A stretch of 7,598 bases of DNA from Clostridiales bacterium (GCA_012512995.1 JAAZDA010000279.1:1-7598); one strand, 5' to 3'; counted from the first letter of the stretch, positions 1 to 6,296 are shown. The notes: a model not told the origin generated them from the letters alone. A program made the numbers and translations.

Positions 1-328
1 CTTCAGCTTCTTCCTTGCCGACTGCTTCCTTGATGTTCTTCGCAGCTGCGTCAACAAGATCTTTAGCTTCCTTAAGTCCAAGACCGGTGCTCTCACGTAC
101 GACCTTGATGCCCTTAACTTTGTTAGGGCCGATCTCTGTAAGTTCTACGTTGAACTCTGTCTTCTCTTCAGCTGCTTCGCCAGCGCCAGCGCCTGCTGCT
201 GCAACTACAACTCCTGCTGCTGCGGAAACACCGAACTCTTCCTCGCAAGCCTTTACAAGATCATTCAGTTCCATAACTGAAAGCTCTTTGATCGCATCAA
301 TAATTTCCTGTGTAGATAATTTAGCCAT
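1..328 (-). CDS. rplL: 50S ribosomal protein L7/L12, 3'-truncated by window edge
   Basis: The first 109 codons of the stalk protein L7/L12, which recruits translation GTPases. Order of parts: the N-terminal dimerisation domain MAKLSTQEIIDAIKELSVME with LVKACEEEFGVSA, an Ala/Gly hinge (about residues 37-53), and the globular domain with KTEFNVEL, PNKVKGIKVVRE and TGLGLKEAKDLVD. About 12-16 residues are missing beyond position 1. The start at 328 is preceded by GGAGG (339-335). It is the second gene of the rplJL unit. Confidence 0.97.
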   Translation of the reverse strand, partial: MAKLSTQEIIDAIKELSVMELNDLVKACEEEFGVSAAAGVVVAAAGAGAGEAAEEKTEFNVELTEIGPNKVKGIKVVRESTGLGLKEAKDLVDAAAKNIKEAVGKEEAE

Positions 329-382
329 TTTAGACCTCCATATGATTCTAGTATAATTTCAATTTTGTCGATTGCTTCTATG

Positions 383-402
383 GATCAGCTTATCAGCCGA
401 TC
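383..402 (-). other. Hairpin in the rplJ-rplL gap
   Basis: GATCGGC (402-396) pairs with GCTGATC (389-383) over 7 bp, including one G-T, with a 6-nt loop. No T tract follows, so it is not a full terminator. It may modulate the rplJ/rplL ratio or mRNA processing. Its role is unproven. Confidence 0.4.
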
Positions 403-412
403 ATTTCTGCGA

Positions 413-997
413 TCATGCTTCTGTTACAGGTGCTGTCTCTGCTGCGGCTTCTGCCGGTGCAGGTGCAGCTTCTGCTCCGGGTGCTTCAGCTGTTGCTTCT
501 ACAGGTGCGCCTTCCGCCTTCTTCTCTGCGATCTGCTTGATCACACGAGCGAAGTTGGTGACAGGTGCCTGCATGCTTCCGAGCATCTTGGAAAGAAGTG
601 TCTCTCTTGAAGGGATCTTTGCAACCTCAGCTATACCAGCTGCGTCGTAGACCTTTCCTTCAACAATACCACCCTTGATCTCAAGCTTGTCATTGCCCTT
701 GGCAAACTTTGCAATAACTCTTGCCGGTGCAGTCGCATCTTCTTTGGATATAGCCATTGCGCTGGGGCCTGCCAGAAACTGGTCAAGTCCTGCAAGGTCT
801 GTTCCTTCGAATGCGATGTGCATCATGGTGTTCTTGTACACCTTGAAGCTTACGCCTTCGGCACGCAGAGCTTTGCGCAGTTCTGTATCCTGTACAACGG
901 TAAGACCACGTGTGTCTACCAGTACGAGTGACTGTGCACCGTCGATGCGTTCTGCTATTTCCTTAACGACGGGCTGCTTCTCTTCTACTTTTGCCAT
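413..997 (-). CDS. rplJ: 50S ribosomal protein L10 with Ala/Glu-rich C-terminal tail
   Basis: L10 anchors L7/L12 dimers to the ribosome and autoregulates its operon. The 194-residue product starts MAKVEEKQPVVKEIAERIDG. It shows SLVLVDTRGLTVVQDTELRK (about residues 23-42), FKVYKNTMMHIAF (51-63), LAGPSAMAIS (75-84) and the C-terminal L7/L12-binding helix region RETLLSKMLGSMQAPVTNFARV (131-152). Residues ~158-194 are a low-complexity Ala/Pro/Glu tail, making it ~20-25 residues longer than usual. The start at 997 is set by GGAGGAG (1007-1001). The frame stays open upstream to 1186, but that stretch is the L10 leader and not coding. rplL follows after 84 nt. Confidence 0.97.
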   Translation of the reverse strand: MAKVEEKQPVVKEIAERIDGAQSLVLVDTRGLTVVQDTELRKALRAEGVSFKVYKNTMMHIAFEGTDLAGLDQFLAGPSAMAISKEDATAPARVIAKFAKGNDKLEIKGGIVEGKVYDAAGIAEVAKIPSRETLLSKMLGSMQAPVTNFARVIKQIAEKKAEGAPVEATAEAPGAEAAPAPAEAAAETAPVTEA

Positions 998-1033
998 GTT
1001 CTCCTCCTTATTTGATTTGCCGAAAGAGGTTTC

Positions 1034-1069
1034 AAAATAAAGAACGCCTCCTGCTAAAGGCAGGAGGCG
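1034..1069 (-). terminator. Attenuator terminator in the L10 leader
   Basis: CGCCTCCTGC (1069-1060) and GCAGGAGGCG (1054-1045) form a perfect 10-bp GC-rich stem with loop CTTTA, followed by TTCTTTATTTT. It stands 48 nt before the rplJ start and downstream of a clear promoter, so it would act as a conditional stop for rplJL. Confidence 0.88.
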
Positions 1070-1151
1070 ATAATCTTCAAAATGATATCTTTCCTCGGCT
1101 GGCGTCCTTTCTGGACTTACGCCTTTCGGCACCTGCTGTCTTCGGCTTGCG
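1034..1151 (-). promoter_or_regulatory. L10 leader (autoregulatory 5' UTR of rplJ-rplL)
   Basis: The leader contains the hallmark GACAGCAGGTGCC (1140-1128), a GCC-GAAA-GGC tetraloop hairpin (1130-1121), a GTCC/GGAC hairpin (1116-1104), then CAGCCGAGG before the attenuator. The position directly before rplJ and this conserved sequence fit the known ribosomal protein L10 leader family, in which the L10-(L7/L12) complex binds and lowers expression. GCAGG (1136-1132) is complementary to CCTGC in the terminator arm (1064-1060) and may form the alternative antiterminator; that pairing is inferred. Confidence 0.85.
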
Positions 1152-1157
1152 TTTAAT

Positions 1158-1186
1158 AATTTAGCACAGCCGGCGGTGCGAGTCAA
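1158..1186 (-). promoter_or_regulatory. rplJ-rplL promoter
   Basis: The -35 TTGACT (1186-1181) and -10 TAAATT (1163-1158) have a 17-nt spacer and an extended -10 TGC. The predicted start is near 1151, which gives a leader of about 154 nt before rplJ. It is the best sigma-A-type promoter in the window and shows that rplJL is transcribed independently of the inserted cassette. Confidence 0.85.
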
Positions 1187-1226
1187 TAACTAATTTCAAT
1201 TTGCGCGCATGATCAGTGGTCACTTG

Positions 1227-1436
1227 GTTACAGTTCACAGGCTCCAAGACTTAAGTGCTCGCTTGAGTATGTCCATCTCAGGCGCGCTCTCGCTTTGTTT
1301 TGCCGTAGCGGGCGCTAGTGCTCAATGCGAGATAAAGCTTTTCGCATAAACTTCGCAAAGCGCCGACGGCTGCAAAAAGCCTGAGCTGGACAATACTCAG
1401 CTCTCACACACTGTAAATGTGCCTGTGAACAGTTAC
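1227..1436. repeat. Inverted arms immediately flanking repeat copy 1
   Basis: The 16-nt arm GTTACAGTTCACAGGC (1227-1242) and GCCTGTGAACAGTTAC (1421-1436) are complementary at 14 of 16 positions and sit right outside the repeat core, extending its stem. Copy 2 has a different, weaker pair in the equivalent place (GGCATTAT at 5034-5041 against ATATTGCC at 4853-4860, 7 of 8). The right arm lies in the 3' untranslated region of the EAL gene and could help stabilise or end that transcript. Confidence 0.65.
1244..1419 (+). repeat. Structured ~176-nt repeat, copy 1
   Basis: This is the plus-strand partner of the element at 4860-5035. The two are in inverted orientation with their GTGCTCGC ends pointing outward, so they bracket the two-gene cassette like very long terminal inverted repeats. 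Internal pairing: TGTCCATCTCAGGC (1270-1283) with GCCTGAGCTGGACA (1379-1392) with one mismatch; GCCGT (1302-1306) with ACGGC (1366-1370); ATGCGA (1325-1330) with TCGCAT (1342-1347). A 22-nt block at 1350-1371 is identical in both copies. It ends 25 nt from the EAL stop. Which strand is functional, if either is transcribed, is unknown. Confidence 0.9.
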
Positions 1437-1444
1437 GTCACTTG

Positions 1445-3358
1445 TTACTGTTCATTGAACTTCTTCACGAACTCTATGAACTTGTCGCCCTCGATCGGTT
1501 TGCTGAAATAGTAGCCCTGTATGTACTCGACGCCCCATTCTATTATCGCGTCTTTCTGCTCCTTAGTTTCAATTCCTTCAGCAACGATCCTGCTCCCGGT
1601 TGCATGGATCATGTTGATTGCGTTCGTCAGGACGTCTCTTGAGCGCTCACGGTTGTCACCGTCAAAACAAGGCCATATGAGAGACTTGTCGAGCTTTACT
1701 ATGTCATACCTTATCTCTGCCATTTCCGAGAAATTCGAGTAGCCCGTGCCAAAATCATCCATGGCAAAAGAGCTGCCGGCTTCGCGGAGTCTGTTCATGT
1801 TGGTCCTCAGCGTACTGCCACATTCTATGCTGGCTGTCTCCGTGACTTCAAAGTCGATCTTTTCAGGTGAAAGGCCTTCTTCGCCCAGAATATTAAGCAA
1901 TCTTGAGGAGAGATTCTTATCCGATGACTGGATCCCGGAAAGGTTTACCTCAATATAATCTATACCGAGAACATCGAGCTTGTTTTCCACGTAAAACCGG
2001 GCTGTCTTCCTGAGGACTTCATCACCCAGCTCAGAAATGTAACCCTTGCGCTCAGCAATAGATATGAACTCTTCAGGAGAAATGAACCCGAATCCGCCGC
2101 AGTCTTTTAATCGTACAAGCGCCTCGGCTGCCATGATCCTGCCGGTCTTCGTATTGTATATCGGCTGCATCATGACATTAAGTCCGTCATTCGCGACGGC
2201 TTTTGCCACCAGTTCTTCTACTCCGGCCGCACGTTTTTGAGCCTCAAGTGTCCCGGCTTCGGCTACAGTTATTTCGCTGTTGCTGTTTTCATTTTCTCGC
2301 AGCATATAGTCGAGTATCTTCGAGACAGTATCCATATCTTTTCCGATACTGGGGCAGCTTATCACATTCATGCGGCTTCTGACCCCGAGCTTTCTGTCTT
2401 CATATGCGACTGGTCTGTCTATTTTCTTCTTGATTTCTTCAAAACTGCCGTGCAGCATGGGTCTATCTGTTTCCCAGATTATGACCATGGTATCTGAATG
2501 TCTGCCAAATACCGAGCAGCCCGTGATCTCATGCAGCCTTTGAGCGACCGCTTTGTGATACGCCACACCGGCATCATATCCATAGCCTGACATAAGCCCG
2601 GCATAATCCATCAGGACTATTTCGACCACTTCGAACGACTTTCCACGGGCAAAACTCTCCTTCAGCATCTCGACAAGTGCATTCCTTGTGAACTCGCCTG
2701 TCTTCCTGTCATAACGTTCAAGCGGGTTCTCAAATGTAATGAAAATGTACAACATCATCATGGCTATTCCGACAGATGACAGGAGCATTTCAGGAAAATA
2801 GTATTGAACAAGCAATGATCCGACCCAGATAAATGTTCCGATGTGAATAGCAGAGCGCATTTCCCTGTTGAATGCCTTGTGCTTCACTTCCGCGAGGATA
2901 TTTACAAAAATCAGATATATGACTGCTTCTGCAAAGAACACCTGGACGGCCTGTCCGTATGAATAATTGGCATTCTCGCTTCTGTAATACTCAATCCTGC
3001 CGAATAAAATGAAAAGTATGGAAATGACATAAGGTATTGAAAAGATGCAGACAGCTCTCCTGCCAAGTCTCACCTGATTTCTTGCGACAAGTATCGTATA
3101 TATCGCGAAAATAAATACCAGCGTGCTGAGGCTTCCGAGAAAACCATCGTGGCAGAACCTGTTGACAGTCTCACTGATGTTATCAGGATTTGCAATTGTG
3201 AAATTTGTAAGGAAATCAAATGCCAGATTCACAATTGCAAGGATGAACATGACCGTGAAGCACTTCTGCGAAAGAAGTGGCAGTCTCGGCGTCTTTACGT
3301 AGTAGAAAATCAGAAAATTCAGGAAAAGCAGTGCAATTATCTGGGCTGTGAGATCCAT
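1445..3358 (-). CDS. 7-TM protein with degenerate GGDEF and intact EAL domain; likely c-di-GMP phosphodiesterase
   Basis: A 637-residue protein. Residues ~1-210 contain about seven hydrophobic spans (near 5-20, 33-52, 74-92, 102-120, 139-156, 170-186, 190-208), a probable membrane sensor. Residues ~212-360 resemble GGDEF, but the signature position reads GRHSDTM (285-291) in place of RxGGDEF, so cyclase activity should be lost. Residues ~390-635 are an EAL domain with the catalytic set visible: E412 in EALVR, N472 in VNLS, E504 in FEVTET, D534-D535 in MDDFGTGYS, K555 in KLDKS, E594 in VAEGIET, Q614 in QGYYFSKP. EAL domains hydrolyse cyclic-di-GMP to pGpG, so the predicted role is a membrane phosphodiesterase answering an unknown signal. 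The start at 3358 follows GGGGAAATATT, a modest ribosome-binding site. It is probably cotranscribed with the CapA gene. I see no clear terminator after its TAA apart from the structured repeat. Confidence 0.92.
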   Translation of the reverse strand: MDLTAQIIALLFLNFLIFYYVKTPRLPLLSQKCFTVMFILAIVNLAFDFLTNFTIANPDNISETVNRFCHDGFLGSLSTLVFIFAIYTILVARNQVRLGRRAVCIFSIPYVISILFILFGRIEYYRSENANYSYGQAVQVFFAEAVIYLIFVNILAEVKHKAFNREMRSAIHIGTFIWVGSLLVQYYFPEMLLSSVGIAMMMLYIFITFENPLERYDRKTGEFTRNALVEMLKESFARGKSFEVVEIVLMDYAGLMSGYGYDAGVAYHKAVAQRLHEITGCSVFGRHSDTMVIIWETDRPMLHGSFEEIKKKIDRPVAYEDRKLGVRSRMNVISCPSIGKDMDTVSKILDYMLRENENSNSEITVAEAGTLEAQKRAAGVEELVAKAVANDGLNVMMQPIYNTKTGRIMAAEALVRLKDCGGFGFISPEEFISIAERKGYISELGDEVLRKTARFYVENKLDVLGIDYIEVNLSGIQSSDKNLSSRLLNILGEEGLSPEKIDFEVTETASIECGSTLRTNMNRLREAGSSFAMDDFGTGYSNFSEMAEIRYDIVKLDKSLIWPCFDGDNRERSRDVLTNAINMIHATGSRIVAEGIETKEQKDAIIEWGVEYIQGYYFSKPIEGDKFIEFVKKFNEQ

Positions 3359-3383
3359 AATATTTCCCCGCGAAAATGTGTTA

Positions 3384-4811
3384 TCACTGTGCCAGTGCCG
3401 AGGCTATCGTTCCGTCGTCGCTGATGTTCACACCCGGCGACCAGCTTCTGAGCTCGTTTATTACCCTTTGCTTCTCGCTGCCTGTCAGGACTTTCTCCGT
3501 GCTGTTACTCTGAAGCATCGGCACGAACCTGAGCTGTGTCATTTGTTTTGACGAAGGCTGAAACGTCACCTGAAGGATGCCCGAATCCATCGTGAACGAC
3601 GAGAACAGGTAATTGCCAAGGCTGTAAATGACCGGCATATCGCCGACATACGTCATTCCCTGCAAAACATGTGGGTGCGCACCAACTATAAGATCAGCGC
3701 CTGCCTGTTGCATATCCGTAAGTCTGCTCGTCTGAAGCCAGTCGGCTTCATGTGTTTTCTCTGTGCCCCAGTGCATCAGGACAATGACAAAATCCGACTG
3801 CGATTTGGCAGCGCTTATGACCTGGAGAAGTCCTGATTGGTCAAAACTTCTGAAAACGCCGGGCGTCGTGTCTGTTGCGGCTTTTGTCTCCGGGTTGTCA
3901 TATCTCTCTATCTGTGATGAATTTATGAGGGCAATTCTCATGCCATCGACATAGAAGTAAGCGGGAGCTGAGGCCTCATTGAGATTTCTGCCGGCTCCTA
4001 CATGTATCATGCCGATTCCGTCCAGTGTCTCCACTGTGTCTGTAAGTGCATCCGGGCCGTAATCATATGCGTGATTATTGGCGAGTTCAACCATGTCCAC
4101 GCCCATTGTCTGAAGCCATGAAACGTGAGCGGGATCAGATCTGAATGTGTACTTTTTGCCGGCTGTCGGTGTTCCACGTTTGCTATAAGGGAATTCATTG
4201 TTTACACAGAAAACATCAGCGCTCCTCATGAGATCGAGTGATGCGCTGTCAAAAGCAGATTCTATATTGCCGCCCTTCTGATTTATCGACGCGGCAATTG
4301 CATAACTGTTATCAAAAAGAATATCACCTGCAAAAGAAAAAGTGACGCTGTCATCCGCGGCCGTATCCGTAATCACATACTGACCGTCACAACTCACTAT
4401 GTTGGAAGATGCTGTAGGCGTGGCATTTGTGAGATCGATCCCCGCACCTGCGGCGTCACCTGCACCGGTCTCAGTGCCAGTTACTGCTTCGACAATCTGC
4501 TTCGGGATCATCTCCTCCGCGACCGCCTGGAATGTATTTACACCGCTCGCTCTTGCAGCGCTGCTCTGGTTCCATGCATTTATGAACAGGAAAACAAAGC
4601 CCACCGTAAGGAATGAGATCAATGTGATCAGAAACGCATTCGCCGCATGGGACTTCTCCCTGCGGCGTTCTGAGTAATAATGCCGCACATAGAAATTATC
4701 GGCATGCATTCTGCCGCCTGCACTTGCTCTTGACATATTTGGCAGTTCACAGGTGCTCTCGTCGCCGTCATAGTAGTAATTATTCGATTGTCTGCTGTTT
4801 GCGAATTTCAT
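3384..4811 (-). CDS. CapA-family (poly-gamma-glutamate synthesis type) membrane-anchored protein
   Basis: A 475-residue protein. Residues 1-56 are a polar, probably cytoplasmic tail rich in Tyr/Asn/Arg. Residues ~58-80 are one membrane span (signal anchor, no lipobox). Residues ~81-150 are an Ala/Thr/Gly-rich linker. Residues ~157-430 are a CapA (PGA_cap) domain of the calcineurin-like metallophosphatase fold. Visible motifs: FAGDILFD (G162-D163), NNEFP (E206), ELANNHAYDYG (N246-H247), LMHWG (H347), VGAHPHV (H379, H381), IYSLGNYLF (N400). The metal-ligand-type residues therefore look intact. Relatives act in capsular poly-gamma-glutamate export or attachment, but many have unknown roles and no capB/capC lies nearby, so the substrate is unknown. 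The ATG at 4811 is the furthest upstream (an in-frame TAA lies four codons before it) but has no Shine-Dalgarno. Met26 or Met35 are alternatives. It ends in tandem stops TGA TAA, 25 nt before the EAL gene. Confidence 0.88.
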   Translation of the reverse strand: MKFANSRQSNNYYYDGDESTCELPNMSRASAGGRMHADNFYVRHYYSERRREKSHAANAFLITLISFLTVGFVFLFINAWNQSSAARASGVNTFQAVAEEMIPKQIVEAVTGTETGAGDAAGAGIDLTNATPTASSNIVSCDGQYVITDTAADDSVTFSFAGDILFDNSYAIAASINQKGGNIESAFDSASLDLMRSADVFCVNNEFPYSKRGTPTAGKKYTFRSDPAHVSWLQTMGVDMVELANNHAYDYGPDALTDTVETLDGIGMIHVGAGRNLNEASAPAYFYVDGMRIALINSSQIERYDNPETKAATDTTPGVFRSFDQSGLLQVISAAKSQSDFVIVLMHWGTEKTHEADWLQTSRLTDMQQAGADLIVGAHPHVLQGMTYVGDMPVIYSLGNYLFSSFTMDSGILQVTFQPSSKQMTQLRFVPMLQSNSTEKVLTGSEKQRVINELRSWSPGVNISDDGTIASALAQ

Positions 4812-4817
4812 AAAACC

Positions 4818-4846
4818 ATATTAGCACTGTTGACCGAAACGGACAA
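4818..4846 (-). promoter_or_regulatory. Sigma-A-type promoter for the capA-EAL pair
   Basis: The -35 TTGTCC (4846-4841) and -10 TAATAT (4823-4818) are separated by exactly 17 nt, with an extended -10 TGC immediately before the -10. The only other clear promoter in the window, for rplJ, has the same GTGCTAA context. Transcription would begin about 7 nt past the -10, at or next to 4811, which is the capA ATG. This suggests a leaderless transcript unless translation starts further inside. Confidence 0.7.
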
Positions 4847-4859
4847 TACGGCATATTGC

Positions 4860-5035
4860 CATTCACAGTGTGTGAGCGATGAGGATGTCCGGCTCAGGCA
4901 TTTTGGAGCCGTCGGCGCTTTGCGAAGTAACGCGAATATCCTTACAATTCGCGTTGAGCAATAGCGTCCGTTACGGCGTAAACATAGCGCAAGCGCGCCT
5001 GAGACGGACAACTCAAGCGAGCACGTCAGTCTGGG
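4860..5035 (-). repeat. Structured ~176-nt repeat, copy 2 (inverted relative to copy 1)
   Basis: Read on the minus strand, this stretch aligns end to end with the plus strand at 1244-1419, at about 80% identity by hand count and nearly equal length. Identical blocks include GTGCTCGCTTGAGT, TCTCAGGCGCGCT, a 22-nt block at 4907-4928, and CTCACACACTGT. The copy folds on itself: TGTCCGTCTCAGGC (5010-4997) pairs with GCCTGAGCCGGACA (4899-4886) with one mismatch, GCCGT (4977-4973) pairs with ACGGC (4912-4908), and a 9-bp apical hairpin AACGCGAAT/ATTCGCGTT lies at 4955-4929. It begins right at the T tract of the rplKA terminator and ends 14 nt before the capA -35 box. I see no open reading frame of interest in it and do not recognise the family. 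Confidence 0.9.
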
Positions 5036-5045
5036 CATTATAAAA

Positions 5046-5072
5046 GCCGTGTGGACATTACATCCACACGGC
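5046..5072 (-). terminator. Intrinsic terminator of the rplK-rplA unit
   Basis: On the minus strand GCCGTGTGGA (5072-5063) and TCCACACGGC (5055-5046) form a perfect 10-bp stem with a 7-nt loop, extendable by one A-T pair. It is followed by TTTTATAAT. It begins 27 nt after the rplA stop. It implies that the downstream capA gene needs its own promoter or read-through. Confidence 0.92.
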
Positions 5073-5099
5073 TCCGTAATAATTACTGTGATTCCAAGA

Positions 5100-5788
5100 T
5101 CAATACTTGTTAGCAACAAGCTTGAGTCCGGGTCCCATCGTCGTAGCGATGGAAATACTCTTGAGATACTGACCCTTTACTGTTGAAGGCTTTGCCTTCT
5201 CAATAGCTGACATCAGAGCATTGTAGTTGTCAACGAGCTGCTCAGGTGCAAATGAAGCTTTCCCGATCGGCACGTGTACGATGTTAGCCTTGTCAAGTCT
5301 GTATTCGATCTTGCCGGCTTTGATCTCATTGATTGCCTTTGTGACATCCATTGTAACTGTTCCAGACTTCGGGTTAGGCATTAATCCCTTGGGACCGAGA
5401 ACTTTGCCGAGACGTCCTACAACGCCCATCATATCAGGAGTTCAACAACAACGTCGAAGTCGCACCATCCTTCATTCTGGATCTTGGGGATGAGCTCGTC
5501 TCCGCCAACAAAATCAGCTCCTGCTGCCTGTGCTTCATCAACCTTTGTCCCCTTTGCAAAAACAAGGACTCTTACAGTTTTGCCTGTGCCGTGAGGAAGA
5601 ACAACTGCTCCACGGATGGCCTGATCTGCATGACGGCTGTCACATGATGTACGGATATTGAGTTCTACTGTCTCGTCAAATTTAGCGGTAGCTGTCTGCT
5701 TGATGATAGGAGCTGCCTCTTCGATCTCGTATAACTTGGAGCGGTCCACAAGTTTTGCCGCTTCCTGATATTTCTTTCCACGTTTCAT
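5100..5788 (-). pseudogene. rplA: 50S ribosomal protein L1, interrupted by a one-base frameshift
   Basis: L1 forms the mobile L1 arm at the E site and represses its own operon. Two adjacent reading frames together make one L1. The N-terminal part is 5788-5429 (119 aa, from MKRGKKYQEAAKLV to CDFDVVVELLI, then TGA). The C-terminal part is 5432-5100 (110 aa, from MMGVVGRLGKVLGPKGLMPN to GLKLVANKY). Family members read DVVxATPDMMG across the junction. Restoring one base (a G between 5442 and 5443 on the plus strand, giving codon GCA) yields DVVVATPDMMG and 229 residues, the normal length. The TGA overlaps the second ATG (ATGA), so reinitiation could in principle give two chains. The start at 5788 has GGAGGA 7 nt upstream. 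Sequencing/assembly error, a real mutation, or a split protein remain possible; error or mutation is likeliest, as both halves are otherwise well conserved. Confidence 0.9.
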
Positions 5789-5804
5789 TATTCATTCCTC
5801 CATT

Positions 5805-5833
5805 GTGGTCATTGGCTTATAAAAGCCTCCCAC
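5805..5833 (-). promoter_or_regulatory. L1-binding-site-like hairpin upstream of rplA
   Basis: Third copy of the motif, in the rplK-rplA gap. The outer helix is GTGG/CCAC, the internal loop is GA opposite AATGA, and the inner helix is GGCTT/AAGCC with a TTAT loop. It ends only 3 nt before the rplA ribosome-binding site GGAGGA (5801-5796), an ideal place for L1 to control its own translation. The regulatory role is inferred. Confidence 0.6.
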
Positions 5834-5846
5834 GCCAAGGTCGACA

Positions 5847-6272
5847 TCAGTCGACGACTTCGATACCCATGCTTCTTGCTGTGCCGGCGATCATGCTCAT
5901 AGCAGCTTCGACTGATGCTGCACTAAGATCTGGCATCTTTGTCTCTGCGATTTCCTTAACCTGAGCCTTGGTCACTTTGGCAACCTTCTCCTTGTTGGGA
6001 GTTCCGGATGCCTTCTGGATATTTGCAGCCTTCTTAAGAAGAACAGCTGCCGGCGGAGTCTTTGTAATGAAACTGAAGCTTCTGTCCGCATATACTGTGA
6101 TGATAACGGGGATAACTGTATCGCCCATATCAGCAGTTTTGGCATTGAACTGTTTGGTGAATTCAACGATGTTGACACCGTGCTGTCCAAGCGCTGGTCC
6201 TACCGGCGGTGCTGGTGTTGCTTTGCCGGCTGCGATCTGTAATTTGATGTAACCTGTTACTTTCTTAGCCAT
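5847..6272 (-). CDS. rplK: 50S ribosomal protein L11
   Basis: A 141-residue protein, exactly the usual L11 length. L11 binds the GTPase-associated region of 23S rRNA and forms the base of the stalk used by elongation factors and RelA. Visible hallmarks: MAKKVTGYIKLQIAAGKATP, the Pro-rich linker APPVGPALGQHGVNI at about residues 21-35, the IITVYADRSFSFITKTPPA block, and a C-terminal RNA-binding domain ending ARSMGIEVVD. I chose the start at 6272, not the in-frame ATG at 6284, because GGAGG (6282-6278) lies 5 nt before 6272 and the upstream ATG would place that site inside the gene. rplA follows after a 58-nt gap holding another L1-like hairpin. Confidence 0.98.
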   Translation of the reverse strand: MAKKVTGYIKLQIAAGKATPAPPVGPALGQHGVNIVEFTKQFNAKTADMGDTVIPVIITVYADRSFSFITKTPPAAVLLKKAANIQKASGTPNKEKVAKVTKAQVKEIAETKMPDLSAASVEAAMSMIAGTARSMGIEVVD

Positions 6273-6296
6273 GATTTCCTCCATCTGTAGTTCATA

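Noticed and set aside
998..1186. In-frame upstream extension of rplJ to an ATG at 1186
   Set aside because: The stretch is the rplJ promoter, L10 leader and attenuator hairpin; the strong GGAGGAG and the L10 N-terminus place the start at 997.
354..1201. An 11-nt repeat TAATTTCAATT at 354-364 and 1191-1201
   Set aside because: Short and AT-rich with no structural partner; consistent with chance.
3149..3424. Plus-strand open frames opposite the CapA, EAL and ribosomal genes
   Set aside because: They lie antisense to well-supported genes, lack ribosome-binding sites and resemble no protein family.
1187..5045. Target-site duplication outside the inverted repeats
   Set aside because: I compared the outer flanks at 1187-1243 and 5036-5045 and saw no convincing short direct repeat.
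5429..5445. Programmed -1 frameshifting in rplA
   Set aside because: No slippery X XXY YYZ heptamer or evident stimulatory structure is present at the junction; a missing base explains it more simply.
6273..6284. Upstream ATG for rplK giving a four-residue extension
   Set aside because: It would put the GGAGG ribosome-binding site inside the gene; MAKK at 6272 matches the usual L11 start and length.
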